A stretch of 64,000 nt of DNA from Pseudomonas sp. MF4836 (GCF_002018875.1 NZ_MVOL01000007.1:248001-312000); one strand, 5' to 3'. Positions 25,221 through 34,643 are shown, counted from the first letter of the stretch. Made by a program: numbers and translations. The notes: generated from the sequence alone by a model not told the origin.

Positions 25221-26263
25221 TTTTGTTCCGGGCTGGAAACCGTTGCCAATTCCACCACCTGGCGCCGCAGCCAGCTTAGCCGCGCGGCGTCCAGCACCTG
25301 GGTGGTGGCCAGCGCATCGGCGGGGTCCACGGGCAGTGCAGTCCCCTGTTCCAGCGCTTGCAACAGCTGCTGATAGAACTGATTCCAGGCCCCGCGCTCG
25401 GAGGTGATGCGCTCGCGTTCCTGGCCCTGCTCGAACCAGCCCCAGCGCCGATGCTCTTCGACGCCCCAGCGCTCGCCTTCGGTTTTCGGCGAAAGACCGG
25501 CCACCAGCGCCTGTTCCTGGCCATCCAGGCCATCGACCGTGTAACAGCCGGCCGTGCCATTGACCCGAAAACGCGGCCCCTGGCTGTTTTGCAGGCAACT
25601 GCCGGCCAGATGGGAGACCACCCCGTTGACGTGGCTCAGGGACACAAAAAAGCCGTGGTCGACCTCCGGTTCCTCGGGGGTGTAGTGCAGCTCGGCATAC
25701 ACCCGCACCACCGGCCCGAACAGTTGCAGCGCCTGATCCACCAGGTGGCTGCCCAGGTCCCGAAGGAAGCCGCCGCCACTGTCATTGCCCAGCGACTGCG
25801 GCGCGTAGCGTTCGACCTTGGATTCGAAGCGAGTGATCCGGCCCAGGGTTCCGGACTCGATCAGTTTGCGCACCGTGAGAAAGTCCGAGTCCCAGCGCCG
25901 GTTCATGTAAACGCTGAGGGGCACCTGGCGCGCGGCGGCGCTGTCGATCAGCAACGCCGCCTGTTGTGCATCGGTCGCGAAAGGCTTGTCACTGACCACC
26001 GCGATGCCGCGTTCGATCGCCTCCAGCACCAGCGCCGGGCGCCCTGCCAACGGCGTCGAGACCACCAGCACATCGACCCCGGCCTCGGCCAGTTGGCCGA
26101 TGCTGTCGAACGCCGCCAGGCCCGGGTGATCCTGGGCCAGCAACTGCCGACGCTCGGCCGAACGGGTGACGACCCCGACAAACTGCGCGCCGGGCAAGCT
26201 GGCAATCAGCGGCGCATGAAAGTGACGGCCGCCATGGCCGTATCCGACAAGACCTATACGCAT
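25217..26263 (-). CDS. Gfo/Idh/MocA family oxidoreductase
   Basis: A 348-residue NAD(P)-dependent dehydrogenase. It has an N-terminal Rossmann fold (RIGLVGYGHGGRHFH, residues 2-16), the family SDKPFA motif (the usual EKP position), and the substrate-binding C-terminal alpha/beta domain with DLGSHLVDQALQLFG. It is distinct from the IolG encoded two genes upstream; it may oxidise an inositol stereoisomer or another sugar. An AGGAGG Shine-Dalgarno fixes ATG 26263; the longer frame to 26356 is not supported. It is the last catabolic gene before the transporter promoter. Confidence 0.85.
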   Translation of the reverse strand: MRIGLVGYGHGGRHFHAPLIASLPGAQFVGVVTRSAERRQLLAQDHPGLAAFDSIGQLAEAGVDVLVVSTPLAGRPALVLEAIERGIAVVSDKPFATDAQQAALLIDSAAARQVPLSVYMNRRWDSDFLTVRKLIESGTLGRITRFESKVERYAPQSLGNDSGGGFLRDLGSHLVDQALQLFGPVVRVYAELHYTPEEPEVDHGFFVSLSHVNGVVSHLAGSCLQNSQGPRFRVNGTAGCYTVDGLDGQEQALVAGLSPKTEGERWGVEEHRRWGWFEQGQERERITSERGAWNQFYQQLLQALEQGTALPVDPADALATTQVLDAARLSWLRRQVVELATVSSPEQN

Positions 26264-26346
26264 ACATCCTCCTGCTGATGGGGCGGCGCGCCAGGGCCGC
26301 AAGAGCACATGCGGCCTGGCGCCTGCCGTTGGGTAGGGGTTGCGGT

Positions 26347-27207
26347 TTAGCGGCACAGCTCACTTTTGACGCGCTCAAGCATCATCAGGCTGGACTGATC
26401 GGGGCGGTCTTCCCAGGCGAACACCGAGACCGTGGCAATGCCATCGAAGCGGATCTCGCGCAGGGTGGAGAAGAAGGTTTCCCAATCCACTTCGCCCTGG
26501 CCGATGTCCAGGTGCTGGTGCACGGTAGCGTGCACGCCCGGTGGGTTGACGATGTAGCGCTGGCCCGATGAGGCCCGGTGGTTATAGGTATCAGCAATGA
26601 TCAGGTGCGCCAGCTTGTCGCCGGCGTACTTGAGCATCGGCGCGATATCGCCTTTGCCGTCGTCATAGAAGAAGGTGTGCGGCGCGGCGTAGACGTAGTT
26701 GATCCAGTCCCGGTCCAGGCCACGGATGATGTCCACCGCCTCATTGTTGCGCTCGCAGAAATCGTAGGGGTGCGCCTGGATATTGAGTTTGACGCCCTCG
26801 CGTTCGAACTCCGGCATCAGCTCGTCCATGGAGCGCATGAACTGGTTCTCGCACACCAGGGCCTTGTCCGACTGGCCGGTGAACTCGCTGTTGACCAGCT
26901 CGCAGTCCATCTCGACGGCGATCTGGATCGCGCGTTTCCAGTTGCGCACCGCCGCCACCCGCAGGCCTTCATCGGCGCTGGCCCAGTGGTACATGGGCAA
27001 CAGCGAGGAGAGCTTGACCCCGCTGTCGCTCAAGGCCTTGCGAAACTCCTTGATCCGCGCCCGGTCGACCCGTGGCGCCTTGTAGAACGGCATGAAGTCT
27101 TCCCGGGGCGACAGTTCGATGTACTCGTAGCCCAGTTCCGCTGCCTTGTCGGTCATCTGGTTCAAGGGCAGATGGCGATACATATATGGATCGAGTGCAA
27201 TACGCAT
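26347..27207 (-). CDS. sugar phosphate isomerase/epimerase-like TIM-barrel protein (IolH-like)
   Basis: A 286-residue AP-endonuclease-2-type TIM barrel. Metal-binding elements include NIQAHPYDF, a VYAAPHTFFYDD segment and a C-terminal VSVFAWEDRP. The N-terminal LDPYMYRHLPLNQ and AAELGYEYIELSPRED resemble, from memory, proteins named IolH in actinobacterial inositol clusters, whose precise reaction is not settled. It lies between iolG and the Gfo/Idh/MocA gene, separated from iolG by 186 bases holding a dispersed repeat. Confidence 0.75.
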   Translation of the reverse strand: MRIALDPYMYRHLPLNQMTDKAAELGYEYIELSPREDFMPFYKAPRVDRARIKEFRKALSDSGVKLSSLLPMYHWASADEGLRVAAVRNWKRAIQIAVEMDCELVNSEFTGQSDKALVCENQFMRSMDELMPEFEREGVKLNIQAHPYDFCERNNEAVDIIRGLDRDWINYVYAAPHTFFYDDGKGDIAPMLKYAGDKLAHLIIADTYNHRASSGQRYIVNPPGVHATVHQHLDIGQGEVDWETFFSTLREIRFDGIATVSVFAWEDRPDQSSLMMLERVKSELCR

Positions 27208-27294
27208 AGGGTGTTACTCCCTCAAAAGTTGGCTCAACGGGCCCTGAATCCTCGGGCCGCGTGCGGATGCTGGCCATCCGCAGCGCCTTGCTGA

Positions 27295-27353
27295 CACCTG
27301 ACACTGCTACGGCGCCCACTCGGGCCTCGCGGAGCTCGGCAGCGGCTACAGGG
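27295..27353 (-). repeat. dispersed intergenic repeat, copy B, inside the iol cluster
   Basis: Read on the minus strand this is CCCTGTAGCCGCTGCCGAGC, then CCCGAGTGGGCGCCGTAG and AGTGTCAGGTG: a well-preserved copy of the repeat also found at 44185, 46045 and 50686. It lies in the 186-base gap between iolG and the IolH-like gene. Confidence 0.7.
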
Positions 27354-27393
27354 TGTGGGATTCGAGCTCCAGGGTTTCGTTTGAGATCGGGTA

Positions 27394-28419
27394 TCAGCCA
27401 TAAAACGCCGGGCGGTCCGGCAGGGTGATGTTGACGATTGCGCCGCTGCCCTGAGCCTCGACACAGGCATCGGCGGCCACCGCCGCGGCAAAGCCGTCCC
27501 AGGCCGAAGGGCCGCCGACCTTGCCGGCGCGCACGCCGTCGATAAAGGCCTGCAACTCGACGTCATAGGCGGCGATAAACCGGTCTTTCCAGTCCATCAG
27601 AATCGCGTTGGACAGTTTGGCGCCGCTGCGCAGTTGCACCTGGGACGGCTCCGGCAGACGGGCGATACCGCTCTCCCCCACCACTTCGCACTGGATGTCG
27701 TAGCCGTACTGGCAGTTGACGAACACCTCGACGTCGATGCGCGTGCCCTTGGCGGTTTCCAACAACACGATCTGCGGGTCCTTGAGGTGCGCATGGGCCT
27801 TGCTGGTCTTGCGCGGGAACACCACCTGCACCGACACATAATCGTCGGCCAGCAACCAGCGCAGTACGTCCAGCTCGTGGATCAGGGTGTCGGTAATGGC
27901 CATGTCGGTCTTGTAGTTCTCGCCCACAGTCGGGTTGCGGTGGGCGCAGTGCAGCATCAACGGTTCACCGATCTGGCCGCTGTCGATCACCGCCTTGAGT
28001 GCACGGTAACCCTGGTCATAAGGGCGCATGAAACCGACCTGCACCAGGCGCTTGCCGTGGGCCACCTCGGCTTCGACGATGCGGCGGCAGCCTGCCGCGG
28101 TCACCGCCAGCGGCTTCTCGCAGAACACTGGCTTGCCCGCGGCGATGGCCGCCAGCACGAACTCTTCATGGCTGGGGCCCCAGGAGGTCACCAGCAACGC
28201 CTCGACCTCCGGCGCGTTGATCAACCGGTGACCGTCGGGGTAGACCTCGGCGCCCAGGCCCAGGTCGGCCACGACCTTGGCCGCCTGCTGCAAATTGATG
28301 TCGGTGACGGCCACCACCTGGCTGTTGAGCAGGGTCTGGCTGCAACGGCGAATGTGATCCTGGCCAATGGCACCGGTGCCGATAACGCCCAGTTTTAACG
28401 AATGAGACGACGAAGACAT
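27394..28419 (-). CDS. iolG: myo-inositol 2-dehydrogenase
   Basis: A 341-residue NAD-dependent enzyme that oxidises myo-inositol to scyllo-inosose, the first step of the pathway. Rossmann motif LGVIGTGAIGQDH (about 9-21), FCEKPLAV with the catalytic-region Lys, and DTLIHELDVLRW with the Asp-x3-His pair shared by inositol dehydrogenases. Length and order within the iol cluster agree. It lies 34 bases downstream of iolD. Confidence 0.92.
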   Translation of the reverse strand: MSSSSHSLKLGVIGTGAIGQDHIRRCSQTLLNSQVVAVTDINLQQAAKVVADLGLGAEVYPDGHRLINAPEVEALLVTSWGPSHEEFVLAAIAAGKPVFCEKPLAVTAAGCRRIVEAEVAHGKRLVQVGFMRPYDQGYRALKAVIDSGQIGEPLMLHCAHRNPTVGENYKTDMAITDTLIHELDVLRWLLADDYVSVQVVFPRKTSKAHAHLKDPQIVLLETAKGTRIDVEVFVNCQYGYDIQCEVVGESGIARLPEPSQVQLRSGAKLSNAILMDWKDRFIAAYDVELQAFIDGVRAGKVGGPSAWDGFAAAVAADACVEAQGSGAIVNITLPDRPAFYG

Positions 28420-28453
28420 GGCTACACTCCTGCGGTTGTTCAGTTCAGGGCAA

Positions 28454-30391
28454 TCAGTACTGCCGGGCCTTGGCCAGGCGTTCGTTGAGGGTCTTGGCCA
28501 CCGCGTCGGTGCGGGCGCTGGTGGAGACCTGGGCCACCCCTACCCGCCACCAGGACAGGTACTTGTGGATCATGGTCTTGGGCAGGACCTTGATATCGAT
28601 CAGGGTCGACACGGTCTGGGTCCGGGCATCCGCCAGGGCCGCCTGCAATTGCTCCTCGGTGCTGACCTTGTAGGTCTTGCAGCCATAGGCCGCGGCGCTC
28701 ATGGCAAAGTCCACCGGCACGAAGCCGCCGTCGAGCTTGCCGGTGTCCGGGTTGCGGAAACGGAACTCGGTGCCGAAGCTGTCCATGCCGTGTTCCATCT
28801 GCAGGTTGTTGATGCAACCGAAGGTCATGTTGTCCAGCAGCACCACATTGATCTTGCGCCGCTCCTGGATCGAGGTGACCAGCTCCGAGTGCAGCATCAG
28901 GTACGAGCCATCCCCCACCAGCGCGTAGACCTCACGTTCGGGCTCGGCCAGCTTGACCCCCAGCGCCGCGCTGACCTCGTAGCCCATGCACGAATAGCCG
29001 TACTCCACGTGGTAGGTGTTGACCCCCTTGCTGCGCCAGCTGCGCTGCAGGTCGCCGGGCAAACTGCCGGCGGCGGCGACAATCACCGCATCGTCGGCCA
29101 GGGCCTGGTTGAGCACCCCCAGCACCCGGCTCTGGGTCAGGCAGGAGCCGGTCAGTTCGATAAATTCCCGCAGCACCGCCGGGTCCAGGTGGTCGTTGAT
29201 TTCCGGGACGAAGCCGTCACTTTGGTAGTGCACCTGATAGACCCGATCCACCTCGGCCTCCAGTTGCGCCCTGGCGTCCTCGATCTGCCCGCCCCAGGCC
29301 GCCTGATAGTCGCTGCGCCCCAGGGCCTCGCTCAGTGCCTGCAAGCCGATCCGGGCATCGGCCAGCAGCTGCACGCCGTCCAGTTTCAGGGCATCGCAGG
29401 GGCTGATATTGAGGTTGAGAAACTGCACCTGAGGCTGCTTGAACAGGGATTTGGAGGCGGTGGTGAAGTCGCTGTAGCGGGTGCCGATGCCGATGATCAG
29501 GTCGGCTTCCGGCGCCAGCAGGTTGGCCGCCAGGCAGCCGGTCTCGCCGATGCCGCCGAGGTTCAGCGGGTGGCTGGAAAGCAGCGCGCTCTTGCCGGCC
29601 TGGGTCTCGGCGAATGGAATCCCGAAGCGCTCGGCAAATGCCTGCAAGGCCTGGTTGGCGCCGGCGTACTTGACCCCGCCGCCACAGATGATCAGCGGCT
29701 TGCGCTTGCCCTGAAACAAGGCCACCGCGTCGGCCAGCATGGCCTCGGTGGGCGGCCGGCGGTCGATGCGGTGCACGCGTTTTTGCAGGAAGTAATCCGG
29801 GTAATCGTAGGCCTCGGCCTGCACATCCTGGGGCAAGGCCAGGGTCACCGCACCGGTTTCGGCGGGGTCGGTGAGCACGCGCATGGCGTGGATCGCCGCG
29901 CTCATCAACTGCTCGGGGCGGTTGATCCGGTCCCAGTATTTGCTCACGGCCTTGAACGCATCGTTGGTGCTGATGCTCAGGTCATGGAACTGCTCGATCT
30001 GCTGCAACACCGGGTCCGGCTGGCGGCTGGCGTAGACATCCCCCGGGAGCAGCAGCAAGGGAATGCGGTTGGCGGTGGCCGTGGCGGCGGCGGTCAGCAT
30101 ATTGGCCGCGCCCGGGCCCACCGACGAACTGCAGGCATAGATCTTGCGCCGCAGGTGCTGCTTGGCAAAACCGATGGCGGCATGGGCCATGCCCTGCTCG
30201 TTGCGCCCCTGATGCACCAGCAGATCGCCGCTGTCCTGCTCCAGGGCCTGGCCCAGGCCGAGCACATTACCGTGGCCAAAAATGGTGAAGATCCCGGCGA
30301 CGAACTTGCTCTGCACCCCATCGACCTCGACGTACTGGTTGTCGAGGAATTTCACCAGGGCCTGGGCCATGGTCAATCGTGTCGTACTCAT
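28454..30391 (-). CDS. iolD: 3D-(3,5/4)-trihydroxycyclohexane-1,2-dione hydrolase
   Basis: A 645-residue thiamine-diphosphate enzyme that opens the ring of the diketone made by IolE to 5-deoxy-glucuronate. Domain order: Pyr domain with a conserved glutamate region, a central domain, and a C-terminal PP domain bearing VGDGSYLM and NNLQMEHG, the GDG...N ThDP-binding motif. ATG 30391 is chosen because GGAAGGAAC stands just upstream; the frame extends to 30406. Located between the iolI-like gene and iolG. Confidence 0.93.
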   Translation of the reverse strand: MSTTRLTMAQALVKFLDNQYVEVDGVQSKFVAGIFTIFGHGNVLGLGQALEQDSGDLLVHQGRNEQGMAHAAIGFAKQHLRRKIYACSSSVGPGAANMLTAAATATANRIPLLLLPGDVYASRQPDPVLQQIEQFHDLSISTNDAFKAVSKYWDRINRPEQLMSAAIHAMRVLTDPAETGAVTLALPQDVQAEAYDYPDYFLQKRVHRIDRRPPTEAMLADAVALFQGKRKPLIICGGGVKYAGANQALQAFAERFGIPFAETQAGKSALLSSHPLNLGGIGETGCLAANLLAPEADLIIGIGTRYSDFTTASKSLFKQPQVQFLNLNISPCDALKLDGVQLLADARIGLQALSEALGRSDYQAAWGGQIEDARAQLEAEVDRVYQVHYQSDGFVPEINDHLDPAVLREFIELTGSCLTQSRVLGVLNQALADDAVIVAAAGSLPGDLQRSWRSKGVNTYHVEYGYSCMGYEVSAALGVKLAEPEREVYALVGDGSYLMLHSELVTSIQERRKINVVLLDNMTFGCINNLQMEHGMDSFGTEFRFRNPDTGKLDGGFVPVDFAMSAAAYGCKTYKVSTEEQLQAALADARTQTVSTLIDIKVLPKTMIHKYLSWWRVGVAQVSTSARTDAVAKTLNERLAKARQY

Positions 30392-30445
30392 GTCCGTTCC
30401 TTCCAAAGAAACCGAAAACCTGCTGTGTACGGTGCTCGGCCCGGC

Positions 30446-31267
30446 TCAGGCCAGGGCTTGGCGCAAATGGGCGATGCTGGCGCCGATGGCCTGCCGGATA
30501 TCCGCCAGGCCATGCACGCTGTCGGCGAACGGTTCGAACGACAGGTAGCCGCGATAACCGCTGCTGAGCAGGGTGTCGATCTGCGCCGCATTGCCGAGGA
30601 TGTCCGCCTCGCCCACCAGCACCCGATGACCGTCGCGGATGCTGTTCAGCGGCGCCTGGGCATCCTCGACCCCGGAGATATGCACCAGCCCGGTCAGCTC
30701 GGGGAAGAACTCATGCTCGCTGGCCAAGTGATGGTGGAAGGTGTCGTGCACCAGGCGGAACACATCCAGGCCACCGATGGCGCGGATCGCGTCCACCGCC
30801 ACCCGCTTGCGCCGCAGCGCGCACTCTTCAAAACCCAGGGGCTCGATAAAACCCAGCAGCCGGTGTTCCCGCAGGATCGGCGCCAGCTGGGTCAAGGCGG
30901 TGCGCAGGCCGGCGCTGCGTTCGGCCTCGCTGCGTGGGTCGGCCGGGTCATTCAACGGGCACATCACCAGGCCTTCGGCGCCGCAATCGCGGGCATAGGC
31001 CGCCAGTTTCAGCACCTGTTCCCGGCGCTGGTCATTCCACACATCAAAGGGGTACAGGGCGTTGATCGACAGCACCTTGATGCCCTGGGCCGCGCACAGC
31101 TCGCGCACCTCCTGCGGCGGCGTGCCGTCTTCAATCTCGACCCCCTTGAGGTCATTGCGGATTTCGATCGCGTCGGCCTTGAGGCTGACCGCGAGGTTGA
31201 TGAATTCAGGCAGGGACAAACGGGGTGCAACCATACGGTTCAAGGCGAAACGCAGGGGCTGGCTCAT
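30446..31267 (-). CDS. iolI: IolI-like TIM-barrel isomerase
   Basis: A 273-residue AP-endonuclease-2-type TIM barrel resembling inosose isomerase IolI of Bacillus: LSINALYPFD, the metal ligands in GFIEPLGFEE, RLVHDTFHHHL, a HISGVED segment and a final YLSFEPF. IolI interconverts inosose isomers, allowing use of other inositols. A GGAGAA Shine-Dalgarno places the start at 31267; an AACAAGAA Crc/Hfq-type motif overlaps this region. It sits between iolA and iolD. Confidence 0.75.
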   Translation of the reverse strand: MSQPLRFALNRMVAPRLSLPEFINLAVSLKADAIEIRNDLKGVEIEDGTPPQEVRELCAAQGIKVLSINALYPFDVWNDQRREQVLKLAAYARDCGAEGLVMCPLNDPADPRSEAERSAGLRTALTQLAPILREHRLLGFIEPLGFEECALRRKRVAVDAIRAIGGLDVFRLVHDTFHHHLASEHEFFPELTGLVHISGVEDAQAPLNSIRDGHRVLVGEADILGNAAQIDTLLSSGYRGYLSFEPFADSVHGLADIRQAIGASIAHLRQALA

Positions 31268-31274
31268 TCTTGTT
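31267..31274 (-). promoter_or_regulatory. AANAANAA motif at the iolI start
   Basis: AACAAGAA on the minus strand runs from the Shine-Dalgarno into the A of the ATG start codon. Hfq/Crc bound here would cover the ribosome-binding site. Confidence 0.45.
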
Positions 31275-31301
31275 CTCCGCAACGCAACGGGTTGATGTGA
31301 A

Positions 31302-32801
31302 TTATTGGGCAGTCGGCATGCTGAATTCAGGGCCTTTGGCGATGCTGTCGGGCCAACGCTGCATCACGCTTTTGTAGCGGCTGTAGAAGCGCATGCCTTC
31401 TTCGCCATAGGCATGGTGGTCGCCGAACAGCGAACGCTTCCAGCCGCCAAAGGAGTGCCAGGCCATGGGCACCGGAATCGGCACGTTGATGCCGACCATG
31501 CCGACCTTGATCGTGCGTGCAAAGGCCCGGGCCACACCGCCGTCGCGGGTGAAGCAGGACACGCCGTTGCCGAACTCGTGGGCATTGATCAAGGCCACCG
31601 CGCTGGCGAAATCCGCGACGCGGACGATGCCCAGCACCGGGCCGAAGATTTCCTCCTGGTAGATGCTCATCTGCGGGGTCACCCCATCGAACAGGGTGGC
31701 GCCGACGAAAAAGCCCTGCTCCGCCCCCGGCACCTTGAACTGGCGCCCGTCCACCAACAGCTGCGCGCCCTGGGCCACGCCCTGGTCGATAAAACCTTCA
31801 ACCTTGGCCTTGTGCTGCGCAGTGACCAGCGGCCCCATGTCGCTGTCGCCCTGCATGCCGTTGCCGACCTTGAGCCGATCGATGCGCGGCAGCAGTTTGG
31901 CGATCAGCGCGTCGCCTACCTCGCCCACCGCCACCGCGATCGAAATCGCCATGCAGCGCTCGCCGGCCGAGCCGAACGCCGCACCGATCAGGGCGTCCGC
32001 CGCCAGGTCAAGGTCGGCGTCGGGCATCACGATCATGTGGTTCTTGGCCCCGCCCAGGGCTTGCACGCGCTTGCCTCGGGCACTGGCCTGCTGGTGGATG
32101 TACTCGGCAATCGGGGTCGAACCGACAAAGGAGATCGCCTCGATGTCCGGGTGTTGCAGCAGGCCATCCACCGCGGCCTTGTCGCCCTGCACCACATTGA
32201 ATACGCCATCGGGCAGGCCGGCTTCGGTCAGCAGGCGAGCCATCAGCAGGCTGGCGGACGGGTCGCGTTCGGAGGGCTTGAGGATGAAGCAGTTACCCGT
32301 GACCAGGGCCATGGGGATCATCCACAGCGGCACCATCACCGGGAAGTTGAACGGGGTGACCCCGGCGCATACGCCCAGGGGCTGGCGCAGGTTCCAGTTA
32401 TCGATACCGCCGCCGATGTTGTCGCTGAAATCGGTCTTGAGCAGGCTCGGTGCGCCACAGGCGTATTCGACGATCTCGATGCCACGGGTGACTTCGCCCA
32501 TGGCGTCGGACAGCACCTTGCCGTGCTCGCGGGTGATGATCTGCGCCAGCTCCTGATGGTGACGGTCCAGCAGTTCCTTGAACTTGAACATCACCCGCGA
32601 ACGGCGCAGTGCCGATTGCTCGGACCAGGCCGGGAACGCCCGGCGCGCCGACGCCACCGCCTGCTCCACGGTCTGCAGGCTGGCCAGGGCCACCTGGGCC
32701 TGGACCTCGCCCGTGGCCGGGTTGAACACCGGGCTCGAACGCTCGCCCTGGGTGTGAACCTGGCCGTCGATGTAATGACCTACTACCGGGGTATCGCTCA
32801 T
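31302..32801 (-). CDS. iolA: methylmalonate-semialdehyde dehydrogenase (CoA-acylating)
   Basis: A 499-residue aldehyde dehydrogenase that converts malonate semialdehyde, the end product of the inositol pathway, to acetyl-CoA (and methylmalonate semialdehyde to propionyl-CoA). Signs: VTPFNFPVMVPLWM, the NAD-binding FVGSTPIAEYI segment, ALGGAKNHMIV, and the catalytic cysteine in SAGERCMA (Cys283), all typical of MmsA/IolA. Its position between iolB and the iolI-like gene favours the iolA role; valine catabolism is an alternative. An AAGAACAA motif overlaps the start codon. Confidence 0.93.
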   Translation of the reverse strand: MSDTPVVGHYIDGQVHTQGERSSPVFNPATGEVQAQVALASLQTVEQAVASARRAFPAWSEQSALRRSRVMFKFKELLDRHHQELAQIITREHGKVLSDAMGEVTRGIEIVEYACGAPSLLKTDFSDNIGGGIDNWNLRQPLGVCAGVTPFNFPVMVPLWMIPMALVTGNCFILKPSERDPSASLLMARLLTEAGLPDGVFNVVQGDKAAVDGLLQHPDIEAISFVGSTPIAEYIHQQASARGKRVQALGGAKNHMIVMPDADLDLAADALIGAAFGSAGERCMAISIAVAVGEVGDALIAKLLPRIDRLKVGNGMQGDSDMGPLVTAQHKAKVEGFIDQGVAQGAQLLVDGRQFKVPGAEQGFFVGATLFDGVTPQMSIYQEEIFGPVLGIVRVADFASAVALINAHEFGNGVSCFTRDGGVARAFARTIKVGMVGINVPIPVPMAWHSFGGWKRSLFGDHHAYGEEGMRFYSRYKSVMQRWPDSIAKGPEFSMPTAQ

Positions 32802-32808
32802 TGTTCTT
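32801..32808 (-). promoter_or_regulatory. AANAANAA motif at the iolA start
   Basis: AAGAACAA on the minus strand ends in the A of the iolA start codon, 3' of a GAGGGAG Shine-Dalgarno. It is a candidate Crc/Hfq target. Confidence 0.45.
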
Positions 32809-32837
32809 GTGCTCCCTCAAGGGTTGAAAGGTTGGGC

Positions 32838-33647
32838 TCAGAGGTCCAGCAGCCAGCTGTGCCGGGGGTCGTTATGGAACTGCCAGACGCGCTTGGGCCC
32901 GGCCATGACGTTGAGGTAATAGGACTCGTAGCCGTAGGGCACGCTGACCGGGTGATACCCCTTGGGCACCACCACCAGGTCGCTGTTTTCCACGGCCATG
33001 GCCTGGTCGATGCTGCGGTCGTCGGTGTATACCCGCTGGAACACGAAGCCCTGGGGCGGATTGACCTGGTGGTAGTAGGTTTCCTCGAGAAAGCTCTGGT
33101 GCGGCAGGTCATCGGTGTCGTGCTTGTGCGGCGGGTAGCTGGAGGAATGCCCGGACGGCGTGCGCACCTCCACCACCAGCAGCGAGTGAGCCGGCTCGGT
33201 GTCCGGCAGGATGTCGCACACATAACGGGTGTTGGCACCCTTGCCACGCACACTGCGCTTGCACTGTTCGGGACGGATCAGGCGCGGGGCAAAACGCTTG
33301 TCCGGGGCACCGGGGGCGGCGCAGACGGCGATCTGCACATCGCTCAGGGCGGTGACCTGGGCCTGGCTGCCGGGCGGCAGGTAGGCGGCGAACGGCGACT
33401 TGTCTTCAAATACCGACTGCCGATCACCCAGGTTCTCCCAGGCGAACCCGCCCTGCCCTGGCGCTTCGCCCCGAATATCCACCCGGCCGCCGAGCAGCAC
33501 CAGGCACAGCTCCTTGTCCCCGGCGCTGACCGGCAGGGTTTCGCCGAGGCTCAGGCGATAGGCGGCAAAACCGACGTAGGTCAGTTCGCCCTCCTGCAAC
33601 TGGACCATGGTCCGGCCCTTGGCAGCACTCTTGACCAGCAGGCTCAT
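32838..33647 (-). CDS. iolB: 5-deoxy-glucuronate isomerase
   Basis: A 269-residue bicupin that isomerises 5-deoxy-glucuronate to 2-deoxy-5-keto-gluconate. The C-terminal cupin keeps metal ligands in SSSYPPHKHD and FLEETYYH, followed by VVVPKGYHPVSVPYGYE and a closing DPRHSWLL, all characteristic of IolB. Its start overlaps the iolE stop (ATGA, 33647-33644), indicating translational coupling. Confidence 0.93.
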   Translation of the reverse strand: MSLLVKSAAKGRTMVQLQEGELTYVGFAAYRLSLGETLPVSAGDKELCLVLLGGRVDIRGEAPGQGGFAWENLGDRQSVFEDKSPFAAYLPPGSQAQVTALSDVQIAVCAAPGAPDKRFAPRLIRPEQCKRSVRGKGANTRYVCDILPDTEPAHSLLVVEVRTPSGHSSSYPPHKHDTDDLPHQSFLEETYYHQVNPPQGFVFQRVYTDDRSIDQAMAVENSDLVVVPKGYHPVSVPYGYESYYLNVMAGPKRVWQFHNDPRHSWLLDL

Positions 33648-34552
33648 TGCGCCACCCCCCGGCTGTGCTGCGCCGTGCCGAGCAAATGGCGCAGGGTTTC
33701 GTAGCCCTTCTTGGCGTAGGCATAGCTGGGGGCCACCGCCGGGTCCTGCTCCGCCTCGACCACCAGCCAGCCCTGGTAGTCGGCGTCCAGCAACACCTCC
33801 AGCAGCGCGGCAAAGTCGATGTCGCCATCGCCGGGCACGGTAAAGGTGCCGTTGATGATGCAGTCCGGGAAACTCCAGAGGTTATTGCGCGCCAACTGCA
33901 CCACCGGCTTGCGCACGTCCTTGAAATGCACGTGGCACACGCGGTCGATGTGTTTGCGCAGCACCTCCAGCGGTTCGCCGCCGCCCATGTAGCAGTGGCC
34001 CGAATCGAACAGCAGGCCAACTTCACGGCCGGTCAGTTGCATCAACTGATCGATGTCGGCCGGGGATTCGACGTAGGCCCCCATATGGTGGTGATAGGCC
34101 AGGCGCACGCCCCGGGACAGGGTGAAGCGCGCCAGCTCGGTGAGCTTGTCGGCGTAGGCCTGCCAGGCCTGCTGGCTGTGAAAGCGCGGGCGCTCGACCA
34201 GGGCAATGCGCTGGCCCTGGATCGAGTCGGCGACTTCGCCATAGACCAGGACCTTGGCCCCGTTCTGCGCCAGCAGCTCGACATGGCTGGCAATGGCGTC
34301 GATCTCCTCGGCCGCCGAGCGCCGGGCCAACTGGCTCGAATACCAGCCCGAAACCAGCGCCAGGCCGTAGGGCCGCAGCACATCAGCGACGCCCTTGGCG
34401 TCCCTGGGGAACTTGCCGTTGAGCTCGAAGCCTTCGTAGCCGATCTCGCGGCCTTCGCTCAAGGCCGTGCTCAGCGGCGTTTCACCGCCCAGGGACGGCA
34501 AGTCGTCGTTGCTCCAGGAGATCGGGTTGATGCCAATTCTGATACTGGGCAT
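33644..34552 (-). CDS. iolE: inosose dehydratase
   Basis: A 302-residue TIM-barrel enzyme dehydrating 2-keto-myo-inositol to the trihydroxycyclohexane-dione. Recognised by the opening IRIGINPISWSNDDLP, the ELNGKFPRD segment, LAYHHHMGAYVES, FDSGHCYMGGG and a final WLVVEAEQDP, with metal-binding Glu/His/Asp residues in these segments. It is coupled to iolB by a 4-base overlap. Upstream, a 223-base gap containing a repeat separates it from iolC; an AACAACAA motif sits just before its Shine-Dalgarno. Confidence 0.93.
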   Translation of the reverse strand: MPSIRIGINPISWSNDDLPSLGGETPLSTALSEGREIGYEGFELNGKFPRDAKGVADVLRPYGLALVSGWYSSQLARRSAAEEIDAIASHVELLAQNGAKVLVYGEVADSIQGQRIALVERPRFHSQQAWQAYADKLTELARFTLSRGVRLAYHHHMGAYVESPADIDQLMQLTGREVGLLFDSGHCYMGGGEPLEVLRKHIDRVCHVHFKDVRKPVVQLARNNLWSFPDCIINGTFTVPGDGDIDFAALLEVLLDADYQGWLVVEAEQDPAVAPSYAYAKKGYETLRHLLGTAQHSRGVAQ

Positions 34553-34566
34553 GGCGCTACCTTTTA

Positions 34567-34574
34567 TTGTTGTT
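34567..34574 (-). promoter_or_regulatory. AANAANAA motif before iolE
   Basis: AACAACAA on the minus strand is 15 bases upstream of the iolE ATG, immediately before an AAAAGGTAG Shine-Dalgarno. It is the same sequence found before the porin gene and a good Crc/Hfq candidate. Confidence 0.55.
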
Positions 34575-34643
34575 CGTCAAAAAACGTTGAGCGGTTGGGC
34601 TGGAAATCGTCGTCCGTGGATCTGGAAAACAGCGCTGTTCATG

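Noticed and set aside
28418..31300. A 960-residue plus-strand open frame over iolG, iolD and the iolI-like gene
   Set aside because: It spans three well-identified minus-strand genes and has the low-complexity composition of an antisense shadow.
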